DNA of 64,000 nucleotides, from positions 32,241 to 96,240 of the forward strand of contig JAUCBJ010001654.1 of assembly GCA_032718475.1 (NCBI GenBank), given 5' to 3'. This document shows positions 13,481-24,162 of this stretch, one piece after another (the stretch's first letter is position 1; each line of letters begins with the position of its first letter). Source of the DNA: Nemertoderma westbladi (lineage: Eukaryota; Xenacoelomorpha; Nemertodermatida; Nemertodermatidae). A program made the translations under genes and the position numbers. The notes below the pieces were generated by a model. That model was not told where the DNA came from. It was given only the letters and a program-made list of their open reading frames with translations, and made no database searches.

Positions 13481-15730
13481 TCCGGTTGTTTTTCTCGAGA
13501 ACATTGAACCCAACTTTGTTTTCCAGTTGTTTTTCTCGAACATTGAACCCAACCTTGTTTTCCTGTTGTAATTACTCAAGAACATTGAACCCAACACTGT
13601 TTTCCTGTTGTTTTTCTCGAGAACATTGAACCCGAAGTTGTTTTCCGGTTGTTTTTCTCGAACACTGAACCCAACACTGTTTTTTTGTTGTTTATTGCAT
13701 GAGAACATTGAACCCAAAGATGTTTTTCTTGAGAACATTGAACCCGAAGTTGTTTTCCGGTTGTTTTTCTCGAGAACATTGAACCCAACTTTGTTTTCCA
13801 GTTGTTTTTCTCGAACATTGAACCTAACGCTGTTTCCTGTTGTAATTACTCAAGAACATTGAACCCAACACTTTTTCTCGAGAACATTGAACCCAACTTT
13901 GTTTTCCAGTTGTTTTTCTCGAACATTGAACCTAACGCTGTTTTCCTGTTGTAATTACTCAAGAACATTGAACCCAACGCTGTTTTCCTGTTGTAATTAC
14001 TCGAGAACAACCCAAAGTTGTTTTTCTCGAACACTTATCCCAAAGTTGTTATCCTTCTGTTTTTCTCGAACACTTAACCTAACGTTGTTATCCTTTTGTT
14101 TTTCTCGAGAATATTGAACCCAAAGTTGTTTTCCGGTTGTTTTCTCGAGAACATTGAACCCAACTTTGTTTTCCAGTTATTTTTCTCGAACACTGAACCC
14201 AACGCTGTTTTCCTGTTGTAATTACTCGAGAACATTGAACCCAACGTTGTTTTCCTGTTGTTTTTCTTGAGAACATTGAACCCAAAGTTGTTTTCCTGTT
14301 GTTTTTCTCAAGAACATTGAACCTAACTTTGTTTTCCAGTTATTTTTCTCGAACACTGAACCCAACGCTGTTTTCCTGTTGTAATTACTCGAGAACATTG
14401 AACCCAACGTTGTTTTCCTGTTGTTTTTCTCGAGAACATTGAACCCAGCGTTGTTTTCCGGTTGTTTTTCTCGAGAACATTGAACCCAACGTTGTTTTCC
14501 GGTTGTTTTTCTCGAGAACATTGAACCCAACTTTGTTTCCCAGTTATTGTTTCTCGAACACTGAACCCAACGCTGTTTTCCTGTTGTAATTACTCGAGAA
14601 CATTGAACCCAACGTTGTTTTCCTGTTGTTTTTCTCGAGAACATTGAACCCAAAGTTGTTTTCCTGTTGTTTTTCTCGAGAACATTGAACCCAACGTTGT
14701 TTTCCTGTTATTTTTCTCGAGAACACTGAACCCAAAGTTGTTTTCCTGTTGTTTTTCTCGAGAACATTGAACCCAAAGTTGTTTTCCTGTTGTTTTTCTC
14801 GAGAACATTGAACCCAAAGTTGTTTTCCTGTTGTTTTTCTCGAGAACATTGAACCCAAAGTTGTTTTCCGGTTGTTTTTCTCGAGAACATTGAACCCAAC
14901 TTTGTTTTTCGCGAACACTTAACCCAACGTTGTTATCCTTTTGTTTTTCACGAGAACATTGAACCCAACTTTGTTTTTCTCGAGAACATTGAACCCAAAG
15001 TTGTTTTCCTGTTGTTTTTCTCGAGAACACTGAACCCAACATTGTTTTCCTGTTGTTTTTCTCAAGAACATTGAACCCAAAGTTGTTTTCCGGTTGTTTT
15101 TCTCGAGAACATTGAACCCAACGTTGTTTTTCTCGAACACTGAACCCAACATTGTTTTCCTGTTGTTTTTCACGAGAACACTGAACCCAACATTGTTTTC
15201 CTGTTGTTTTTCTCAAGAACATTGAACCCAACATTGTTTTTCTCGAGAACATTCAACCCAACGTTGTTTTTCTCGAACACTGAACCCAAAGTTGTTTTCC
15301 TGTTGTTTTTCTCAAGAACATTGAACCCAACATTGTTTTTCTCGAGAACATTCAACCCAACGTTGTTTTTCTCGAACATTGAACCCAAAGTTGTTTTCCT
15401 GTTGTTTTTCTCGAGAACATTGAACCCAACTTTGTTTTTCTCGAGAACATTCAACCCAACGTTGTTTTTCTCGAACACTGAACCCAAAGTTGTTTTCCTG
15501 TTGTTTTTCTCGAGAACATTGAACCCAACTTTGTTTTTCTCGAGAACATTCAACCCAACGTTGTTTTTCTCGAACACTGAACCCAACATTGTTTTCCTGT
15601 TGTTTTTCTCGAGAACATTGAAACCAAAGTTGTTTTCCGGTTGTTTTTCTCGACAACATTGAACCCAACGCTGTTTTTCTCAAGAACATTTCCACTTTTC
15701 CATTTTCCCAACGTTGTTTTCATGTTGTTG

Positions 15731-17926
15731 TTGCCGTCTAATATTTTGCCATAATTTTAAGTGCTTTATATTTTCTAGTTTTCCTTACTCAGGGGAATTT
15801 CCTATTTAATTAGAAAAATAACTAATTTAATTCTTAAGTTGTTACATTTTTGTCCGAATATACCAAAACAGGAGAAATATGAGTTTGTAGGAGCTTTTCT
15901 TCCACATGGACAGCAAGGACATGATACAATACGAAATCGGATTTTCGTATTTCGTATTGCATTTTTTTTTCATTTATGGAGGCATTTTCTTACACTCGAG
16001 GCCTTTACTACAATTACTACAACAATCTAGAACAGTTTGGTTTTATGTGTAACTACGCTTGACTATTATTGCATGAGATTATAACATAACGTGTACCAAA
16101 AGTTTTTTTTGGCAAAAATTAATTTTAACACATTTATTTCATTTTGTAAAATTGTTATTAATTATTATTACCAATAATATCCACCGCGGCTGGATATTTA
16201 TTTATTGCCATATTGTTTCGTCAGTAGTTTCGTTTGATATTTTCTGAATATATTTGTTTGATATTTTTTTTATGTAGCTTAACTTTAGCTATAATGTTAT
16301 GTTATTGTATAGCGTTAAGGTTGTTATACTACATTATTAGTCCATGAATTAGTACAGTATATATGGATATTTGATATGGTGCCGTTTACATTTGTACTGT
16401 TTATTGTTTTCATTATACGTACTGTAATAGAGGTAGGCTACTCCTACTGTAGACTGTAGAGGGTGTCGTATAGTCAATTGGGGTGAGGGTGGAGTTACAA
16501 ATACCTTTATTCTACAAAGTTGCCTTTTTTACCAACGCATTCATCACTGACGTTTGGGGAATAAAGATTGGATTTTATTTCCACAAATTCAAAGTGGCAA
16601 AGGGGATCGATGCAAATAACAGCTGATTAAACTCAAAAATGAAACTGTATATAACTGTTCCATTGATAATTTAACATCGAGGCGAGATATAAATGTGATT
16701 TGCGCCAAGTCCATGACTGCAATAAATTATTGAATGCGTGATGTCGACGCTGTGATACTATCGGTGTAATAATGGTTTATTGCGAGCAACAGGGGGTGAA
16801 AAAAGAAATATGGCCAAGGTGAAAAAGTAATAATGGGAAGGTTTAAGGTAATAAAGAGAAATTAATAAAAGGCAATTTTATGGAATATAATTATGCACTT
16901 CAAGAAAAAAAACATCTCGGGGTCATAGGGAAAAAATATTACTTGTTTACTTCGAAATATATATAATATTTCTCGAACATTATAAAGATATCTGACTTGT
17001 TTTATACGATACGAAATTGCTTTTGTATAAATTTTTAGTAAATTTAAAACTGTCAAATATTGTATGAAGGCCCACATAACTTCTAACCAATGCTCGCGTA
17101 AAAATTAAAGAAATTATGCAGCACCTATTCTAAATCTTTGAGGAAAAATATTTTTTGTATATTTATGGTAAAAAATAATGTAGGCCTATTATTTTATAAA
17201 CGACTGTACTGATGAGTTTACGGAAGAATCAAACACCATAAACTAATATAAAAACCCGTGAAAGTCACAATAACCTAATGGTTTACATAAATTTACCACA
17301 CAAGAAAACGGTGTTTTTTCTTATTTTCACCCTAAATGTTAAATTCAGAGAATTCGTCAATAATTTGTCTAATTTCACTGCTGTGCATTATAGCATTGCC
17401 TTAATAATATTACTATGTATAATTATTATCTAGTATAGGCCTACTGTTGCATCAATTATTTTATGTAACTTCAATTTTGTGCTTGTAATGGTAGCAAGTT
17501 ATATTGTTTATATTTGGAAATATAACATAATGAATAGACAGTCTATAATGTATTTATTTATTTATTATAAAACTGTATTACGTTTGATTTTTTAGAATTT
17601 TATCAGGTCACGAAATGAAAAATAGTCTTACAGATCTCAGCCCCATCAGGATTCTCAGAGTAGTGGTCGTGACCCATTATCATTATCCTGTACAATACAT
17701 CTAGGATCCATCCCCCCCCCCCCCCCCCCCCCCCCCAAACCCGCATTTCTACGCTCGGCATACTCAAGCGCTTTTATTATTATTACCCCAGCAAAGCGCC
17801 TGGTTCCCATTATACCACTGGGTTGGCGTCTGAAGGCCTAATGTCTAAAGTGTCTTGCACAACAGTGCAAAATTTATACAGCCTTTAGTCGGATTCGTTG
17901 TTTCTGACATTGAACCTTAACCTTGT
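15731..17926. other. AT-rich intergenic sequence
   Basis: I see no gene or mobile element here. The short frames lack coding character. A run of 25 C at 17712-17736 is the only marked simple repeat. Confidence 0.5.
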
Positions 17927-18640
17927 TAGATAGATATAGATAGATTTATTTATACATTATGTAAAAACAATAACAAATACACCAAACAATGTACCGGTAT
18001 AAAGGTATTGTCCAACATAACATATAGGATTACCCCTAAAGCTTTGCAGCTTATTTCCAAGGGGGTCCTTTATGTTACTTGGTTACAAATACAATATTAC
18101 ACTACGCTAACCTAAAACCAATATAAAACGTAATTACACTATGTACATGTACAACTTTACCGAGAGCGTGACAATGCCCGACTCAACGATAAAGATGTAA
18201 TGTACAGAACAATTTATTATAAAACGTAATTACACTACGTACATGTACAACTTTACCGAGAGCGTGACAATGCCCGACTCAACGATAAAGATGTAATGTA
18301 CAGAACAATTTATTATAAAACGTAATTACAGTATAAATAGTAAATAATTAATAAACTAATAACTTACTGTAGGACTATTGTACCTATTTTTACATTGCAC
18401 ACGGAGGTGAGATTTAACTGCAGATTTAAAAGAATATTGATTATTTAGGTTTTTAATTTCATTAGGCAGAGCGTTCCAATTTTTTATGCCGTTAAAAAAG
18501 AAAGTATCGGTTGGTTGTTTGGATTTTCCTCCCATGTGGGCTGATTGCCCGGTGCCATTGGCGGCATTGTTGGCGTCAACCTGCTGATTGATATGTATTG
18601 GAATCAGAGCAGTAGGCCTTCTGCCTCAAGAGGGTCCGAA
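17927..18640 (-). mobile_element. 3' end of a CR1/jockey-like LINE retrotransposon
   Basis: Read on the minus strand, about 18630 to 18357 gives an open frame containing FFFNGIKNWNALPNEIKNL followed by SFKSAVKSHL and a stop. The pattern WNxLPxxI...SFKxxLKxHL is the usual C-terminus of non-LTR retrotransposon ORF2 proteins of the CR1/jockey/L2 group. A 3' UTR follows, with a 96-bp tandem duplication, and the copy ends in a GATAGATA-type microsatellite tail (17927-17948), as many LINEs do. An in-frame TGA near 18630 limits the frame upstream, so this is a 5'-truncated dead copy. Group assignment is inference from the C-terminal motif only. Confidence 0.75.
18128..18330. repeat. 96-bp tandem repeat in the LINE 3' UTR
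   Basis: Units start at 18128, 18224 and 18320 (partial), beginning ACGTAATTACACTA or ACGTAATTACACTACG and containing ACTTTACCGAGAGCGTGACA. The two full copies are nearly identical. Confidence 0.9.
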
Positions 18641-18746
18641 TTGTAGCCTTATCAGCTACACATTCGGCCGCCTTACCGTTGTGTTTTAGAGTAGGAACTC
18701 AGTCTGTGCCTCAATGAGGGCACCTCGGTATAAAGGTAGGCCTACT

Positions 18747-18882
18747 GTTATGGCATACATATGGTATTTTTATTAATAACTAATAAGTAAGTTAGGGACA
18801 TAAATAAGTTCAAGAGCGATGTAAATAAATTCAAGACCGACATAATTAATCAAGAATAAAAATACCATATGTATGCCATAAC
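18747..18882. mobile_element. 136-bp hairpin element with 28-bp perfect inverted repeats
   Basis: The 28 bases at 18747-18774 (starting GTTATGGCATACATATGG) are the exact reverse complement of 18855-18882. The 80-bp spacer is AT-rich and holds short imperfect TTCAAGA repeats. No coding capacity. It resembles a MITE, but I could not find a clear target-site duplication at its ends. Confidence 0.7.
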
Positions 18883-18889
18883 CAGCAGC

Positions 18890-20384
18890 TTGTGTTTCTA
18901 TCGTTGAGTTGATGGCAATTATCATGTTTTCATTTTCGCTCACTCATGGTACTGGTTTGAGGGGCAGGTACGTTTAAAGCCAGCTTGCTGGCTTTCTAGT
19001 ACTGTAGTATTAATTAATACAGTCAGACAGTAATACCTGTTTCTACAGCAAAATCGTCTGCTATGCTGTCTGCGTCTGGCAGTTCACAGTTCAGCAGTTA
19101 GACAGGTCAGCAGGTTGATCTACCGTACTGCTGTGCTGTCATGTCATCTGCCTGTCTGTACTGTACCGGTACCGTGGAGAGTACCGTTTACTGGTTTACA
19201 TCCCAGCATCCTGATAGTCGACCGTGTATCACTTTACTGCAGTATCGTACTTTAGGCTGTTAGGCAGTTAGGTGTTACGTTAGCGAGCCCCTTTAGACAT
19301 TAGCTGATTACGGATTAGTGTTAGTCTGTTAGTGCTACACCAACCTGCCAACCCAGCCTGCCAGCGGTATAATGGCTGGGAACCTGGCCTTGCCAGTGCC
19401 AGTGCGGCTTGCGGGGCAAGAAAATAATGCAGGTCTGATCCTGATCTGCTCTGCTGATAAGAAAGACGGAATGATTTACCGGTATAGCATATAGGCAGGT
19501 ACTTTATAATCTGATAATCTGAATACTGCCAGACAGCTGTCAGGCTGTAGCCTACTGCTACTGCCAGACTGCAGTTACTGTAATACAGCTGTGCAGTACC
19601 GGTACTGCAGTACAGCATGCAGCAATTAGGCCTAATAAAACAGTACCGGTGCCTATTGCAGTATTGCCTAGCGGTATTATCTGATTATACTGTTATATGG
19701 GTCCTACGAATTACCGGTACCAAAAAAACACAATATTACCCAAAAAAACACAAAAAATTACACAAAAAAACACAATATTACCCAAAAAAAAGTTATAGTT
19801 CATATCCGTACCGATGGTATTTTCGTATTGCAAAAATAAGACTATAAGTACTGAAGTATGAAATACCCTAGGCCTATGTTATTCAGTTATTGAGATAATG
19901 TTTATTGTTTTGGTTAGAAAAGCCCACCACTGTAACCTGCTCCTTTCCGTTAATTAAGTAATGGAGATTAGTTTATTGTTTTGGTTAGAAAACACCACCA
20001 CTGTAACACCATCGGCAGATCGGTACGCACGCATATGAACGATAACCCAAAAAACTACCTACCCCAAAAAGACAAAAAAAAATGTTTTTCATAAACAATG
20101 TACCGGTACCTACAATAAGATTTAGGTTAGGCCTAATTGTAAGAAGAGTTTCACTTTTCAGTTTTCAATTTTCACTTTTTTCAAAATATTACATTTTGTT
20201 CATTTGAAGATTCCTTTAATGACCTACTGCCACCGGTTTACCGGTAAGCCTACCCACCCAGACTGCCAGACAGCATACAAAATCAGATTTCTTAATTAAT
20301 GGAAAGGAGCAGGTTACAGTAGCAGGCTTTTCTAACCAAAACAATAAACGATAACCAAAGACAGAAAGAACACAGGTTCCAGTC
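18890..20384. other. Intergenic mosaic of short palindromes and repeat fragments
   Basis: No gene seen. It contains a 9-bp-arm hairpin (AAAGCCAGC/GCTGGCTTT, about 18974-18993) and dense ACCGGT/CTGCAG/TACTG words. An A-rich segment (about 19716-19792, CCCAAAAAAACACAATATTA repeated) recurs in inverse orientation at about 28310-28410. Two inverse copies of the 72-bp repeat unit also described at 20999 lie at about 19905-19995, and one direct copy lies at about 20286-20352. Confidence 0.5.
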
Positions 20385-20935
20385 TTATTTTTGAGGTAGA
20401 ATAAAACGTCTGTCCTTATCTGATCTGATCTGATCTGATCTGACAGCATCTGATTCTATAACCAATCAGGAGAAAGAGATATAATATTTACCTAACTGTC
20501 TGTTAGGTAAATAGCCAATAGCTGAATAGGGGATCACGTTTCAGGTTGGCTGTTACGTATCAGTATCATGAAGTAGCAGTACAGGCATATCGGTATGCAT
20601 CTAAATGCACAAAGGCATGTTATTATATATTAATAATGCGATATACAGTACAGTAGGATGAAGGATAGTGGGTATGAAAGTTGTGTGATTGTCCCAGCAA
20701 GATGGATAGTTTCACATGTAAACAACTTTCGTAGATTTAGTCTGTTAGTTGGTGTTGAAACATTAAACTTTTATTAAAAACAATACAGCATTTGCTGCAA
20801 TATTTTTTTCGTAAATCTTTCTTGTTAATAGTTAACATTATTAATAGTTAAAGTTAATTATATTAATTATAATTAATATTATTAATTAAGTACGGTAATG
20901 ATTCTTATTAATATATTACATTTAAAATATGTATG
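20385..20935 (+). repeat. Dispersed repeat family, copy A
   Basis: Begins with AATAAAACGTCTGTCCTTAT and a TGATC run. It continues through AACCAATCAGGAGAAA, GCGATATACAGTA, GATGGATAGTTTCA and TTCTTGTTAATAGTT, and ends at ATATTACATTTAAAATAT. The same ordered landmarks recur at about 22209-22733 plus 23628 onward. The family has no coding capacity that I can see. Confidence 0.75.
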
Positions 20936-20998
20936 AAATTTAAGAATTTTATTAATTTTACTATTTATTAAAGAATATGGGAAGGTGGATGGGAATGT

Positions 20999-21200
20999 GG
21001 GAATTTATAAACACTTATTACCTTCCAATTGAAGGAAAAGAGCAGGTTATAGCGGCTGTAATTTCTAACCAAAACAATAAACGACGTTGTTACCTACAAA
21101 TTGAGGGAAAGGAGCAGGTTACCGAGACAGGGTTTTCTAACCAAAACAATAAACGATTTTGTTACCTACCAATTGAGGGAAAGGAGAATATGTTACCGCG
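20999..21200. repeat. 72-bp tandem repeat, about 2.7 units
   Basis: The unit contains CCAATTGAAGGAAAAGAGCA, GGTTA and TCTAACCAAAACAATAAACG. Because 72 is a multiple of 3 it gives a repeating frame of 24 residues, but isolated single units in both orientations (about 19905, 20286, 23861) show it is a dispersed repeat and not a gene. Confidence 0.8.
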
Positions 21201-21420
21201 GCGGCTTGTTTACACAGTTATACCCGTCACCTTCTTACTAACCGTCCTACTGACTGATCAATAGATCATCCCCCTCAAAAAATAAAGGACATCGCGCACG
21301 CGCATAAAACAATTAAAGATAATAAAGATTAATAAGATAGATAATATAGATTAATAATAATATAGATTAATAAAGATAAATTTAATAAAAAATATCGACC
21401 AATAAAAAATCGACCGAAAA

Positions 21421-21740
21421 ATGAAATCCTGGCAGCCTGGTATTCTTCACATGGGCGAAGAATACCAGACTTTCTGCCGTTCTATTTCACTTTGCAGTTA
21501 CCCCCATGTGAAGAATACCAGGTTTTCATCAAAAACACAGGTTACAGAAGGGCTGAATATAACCAAAACCGATAAACGAATTAGTATATGTGCAGGTTAT
21601 AAGACATAAATAAGCTCTATAATACACTCAATAAAGATAAATTAAAAAAGAATTAAAATCTTCAAATATAAAATTCCAATAAAAGTCGACCGAAAAGTGA
21701 AATCCTGGTATTCTTCACATGGGCGGTATTCTTCACATGG
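21421..21740. repeat. Nested inverted repeats (GGTATTCTTCACATGG family)
   Basis: A 20-bp segment at 21436-21455 (CCTGGTATTCTTCACATGGG) is repeated exactly inverted at 21503-21522. A smaller hairpin (10-bp arms GGTATTCTTC/GAAGAATACC, 8-nt loop) sits inside at 21439-21466. Two further direct copies of GGTATTCTTCACATGG lie at about 21707-21739. No product is encoded. Confidence 0.8.
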
Positions 21741-22041
21741 ACCGACTGACCGACACCAAAATTTGGCACCAGCCGCTAAAAACAAATTTAAAATTTTTAG
21801 CTTATTTTATTTGAATTCCTTTTAGTTCGTTTCAGTTAGTCTTTTAGTTAGTATCGTTAGTTTCAGAGCGGGAAGTATTATATTGACACCCCCCCCCCCC
21901 CCCGGGTTTAAGGGGAATACCGGGGAAACTTCACATGCTGACATAGGCAGAAAGTCCAGTACTCATTTAGCTACCATTTAAGGATGCAAGGCAGAGATGC
22001 CTCGCAAAACCCTTCAAAACATTCGTGCCGAAACGAAAACT

Positions 22042-22122
22042 ACCTTGGCCCCATGCCGGGGTTGAACCCACAACCTCTGACCTCCGAGAGATGTGAATTC
22101 AATATAACCACTACACCAAGGT
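22042..22122 (-). repeat. tRNA-derived segment (SINE-head-like), copy 1
   Basis: On the minus strand the segment starts ACCTTGG and ends CCAAGGT, a perfect 7-bp acceptor-like pair. It then has an A-box-like TGGTGTAGTGGTTA and a B-box-like GGTTCAACCCC. These are the internal RNA polymerase III promoter motifs of tRNAs. The anticodon arm is not convincing, the T stem has a mismatch and the length is 81 nt, so this is a tRNA-derived repeat and not a working tRNA gene. It lies inside the dispersed family, which suggests the family includes a SINE. Confidence 0.65.
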
Positions 22123-22158
22123 GCGCTCTGAACCAAGGTGGAACAAGTGTCAGATACC

Positions 22159-22256
22159 GTCAGATCAGATCAGATCAGATAAGGACAGACGTTTTAGCCA
22201 TCCTACTTATTTTTGAGGTAGAATAAAACGTCTGTCCTTATCTGATCTGATCTGAC
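22159..22256. repeat. 98-bp inverted repeat with GATCA runs
   Basis: The right arm 22224-22256 (33 bp, through AACGTCTGTCCTTATCTGAT) is the reverse complement of the left arm 22159-22196, apart from one extra GATCA unit on the left. The loop is about 27 nt. Copy A (20385) retains only the right arm and copy C (28180) only the left arm. Confidence 0.85.
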
Positions 22257-22733
22257 GGCATCTGATCCTATAACCAATCAGGAGAAATAGGTAAATAGGC
22301 AATAGGGCTGATCAGGTTGCCATGTTATGTATCAGTATCATCATATGACAGAGCAGTAGGCAGGTAGGCCTTCAGACATACCGGTATGCAGCCAATGCAG
22401 CAAACAGGCAAAGGCATGTTAAAAATGCGATATACAGTACGATGAAGGATGGCGGGTATGAAATGAGATGTCTTACATTTTATATGGCTTATGTACAATG
22501 TTAATAAAAAACTTCAACTTCAAAGTTCTGTGATTGCCCCAGCAAACATGGATAGTTTCAGATGTAAACAACTTTCGCAGATGTAGTCGGTGTTGAAACA
22601 TTAATCATTTTATTAAAAACAATACCTGAATACAGCCTTTCTGCCTTTGCTGCAATATTTTAGTAATCTTTCTTGTTAATAGTTTATTAATAGGCCTAAT
22701 TAAAGTTAATTATTTTATTTATAATATTATTAC

Positions 22734-23619
22734 TAGGGCTCGATCGGAGTTCCGGCTCCGGCTCCGGCCGGAGTTTCTTACATCCGGCTCCGAACCGGAG
22801 TGAGTTAGAAAAATCACCGGAGCCGGAGTTTTTTTAATAATGTATGTTTTATATTAATGTACATAATATATAGGCTAGTATAGGCAGATAGGCATATGGC
22901 AGCAGTATATTCCAGTGTATGGTACTCCAATCTGCCAATAGCCTGCTCCAGCTGTCCAGAACCGGTAGTACTGCAGTACTGTACTGTCTGACTGTACTAC
23001 TTTGATACTACTATCAGACTGTTATTCAGTTATTACAGTATTACTATACTACAGTAGACTGGCTGACTGGTAGAGCAGTGTAATAGGCTGATAGGCCTAC
23101 TAAACAACTTAGATTTACTGGCAGGCTGGTAATGGTGACTGGTAGTACTACAGTAGCAGTAGCTGAGTAGTACCGGTACTACTTCCTGACTTCTGTACTC
23201 ACTGACTTAATCTAATTCCGGAACTCAGAACTGCTGTACTGGTAGCGGTAGGCCTACGACCTGGCAGCTTGAATACACAGTCTGACAATCCCGCACCTCA
23301 AGCTACTGTACTACTACCTGACTACAGTACTATACATGTATACAGCTATATGTACTATAATTCTGGAAGGGGAATGGACTGAGAATGATGCAAGGAGTTC
23401 TGTTCGCGACCAGGATATAAGTACCAACGACGGCGACCCGGTGCCCGGATATGAGTACCGACGACGGCGACCCTGATATGAGTACTAACGACGGCGACCC
23501 GGCCCGGATATAGGGAAAATACACATAGGGAAAGAAACTCCGGCTCCGGTCAAACTCCGGCAATTTTTTTTCCACTCCGGCTCCGGCTCCGGCAAAATAA
23601 AAACTCCGATCGAGCCCTA
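22734..23619. mobile_element. Non-autonomous hAT-type DNA transposon (886 bp)
   Basis: Terminal inverted repeats TAGGGCTCGATCGGAGTT (22734-22751 and, inverted, 23602-23619) are perfect over 18 bp. They are flanked by an exact 8-bp duplication ATTATTAC (22726-22733 and 23620-23627), the target-site size of hAT elements. Subterminal CCGGCTCCGG words are repeated at both ends, as expected for transposase-binding subterminal repeats. The interior has three approximately 35-bp repeats with GACGGCGACCC (about 23400-23520) and no transposase. It sits inside a dispersed repeat whose other copy is uninterrupted at the same place (about 20911-20935). Confidence 0.88.
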
Positions 23620-24162
23620 ATTATTACATTTAAAATATTTATTGTTTGTTTGTTACGCTAAAGGGAAGGCAGGAAGAGGTACAGTACTGCAGTCTGGCAG
23701 TACTGTACCTCTGTACAGTACTGTTACTGCCGAATATGGCGAAACACTTTAACATTCCCCATATTGCCCTGATTGCCAGCTGATACAGTGGAGTTTATTA
23801 TACCCAAACGATGACGGAAGATGGTAAGGTAGGTGGGAAGGTGGGAATCAAACGATGTTTTTAACCTTCCAATTGAAGGAAAAGAGCAGGTTACAGCGGC
23901 GGCAATTTCTAACCAAAACAATAAACGATGTTGTTGAAAATTTCACCCACTGCCGAAAAATACAAGTTTCAGAATTCTTATGCAATTTTTACATATTCCA
24001 TTGAATTCAGAACCCTCACAAATCCGTATAACGCAAGAAACCCCATATATTTCCGAAAAATACAAGTTTGAGATGTATAGTTCATAGTTGTTAGATAAAT
24101 ATTTATTCCGTTAAATTCAGAGCCCCCTTAACCCTGCAGCCCTGCCCCGGTATGGTAAAAAA

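Larger units (their letters stand above)
1077..15730. repeat. 14.6-kb degenerate minisatellite, 30/41-bp monomers
   Basis: The core AGAACATTGAACCCAA recurs without interruption, roughly 390 times by length. Short monomers are 30 bp (TTCTCGAGAACATTGAACCC, a CTTTG-like box, then a T run). Long monomers are 41 bp and add a CCGGTTG-like box. Two further variants carry a TGTTGTAATTACTC or a TGTTGTTTATTACATG linker. Most copies contain CTCGAG or its decay products CTCAAG and CTTGAG. Because monomers rarely contain stops, long frames appear on both strands; they simply re-read the repeat. The right edge (about 13850-15730) is the most divergent, while the interior is homogenised in blocks. No gene is embedded that I can see. 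Confidence 0.97.
21752..22733 (+). repeat. Dispersed repeat family, copy B (interrupted by a hAT insertion)
   Basis: Starts near ACCAAAATTTGGCACC, passes a run of about 16 C, a tRNA-like segment (22042-22122) and a long inverted repeat (22159-22256), then the landmarks shared with copy A. The element inserted at 22734-23619 splits it; the family sequence resumes with ATTTAAAATATTTATT at 23628 and includes a 72-bp unit at about 23861-23935. Its left half also matches 27822-28238. Confidence 0.75.

Noticed and set aside
953-15695. Dozens of long open frames on both strands encoding MGSMFSRKT-, SRTLNP- or ENIEP-type repeats
   Set aside because: They appear in several frames of the same satellite, on both strands, and only reflect the lack of stop codons in the monomer.
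1077-15730. Steroid-receptor (AGAACA) or heat-shock sites in every satellite monomer
   Set aside because: AGAACA lacks the matching inverted half-site, and TTCTCGAGAA has 4-bp spacing instead of the 2 bp of heat-shock elements.
20977-21264. 95-residue frame with two YLPIEGKEQV repeats
   Set aside because: The unit is a dispersed 72-bp repeat found singly in both orientations; no conserved gene context.
22042-22122. Functional tRNA gene on the minus strand
   Set aside because: The anticodon arm and T stem do not fold properly, the length is 81 nt, and a second decayed copy lies in the same repeat family.
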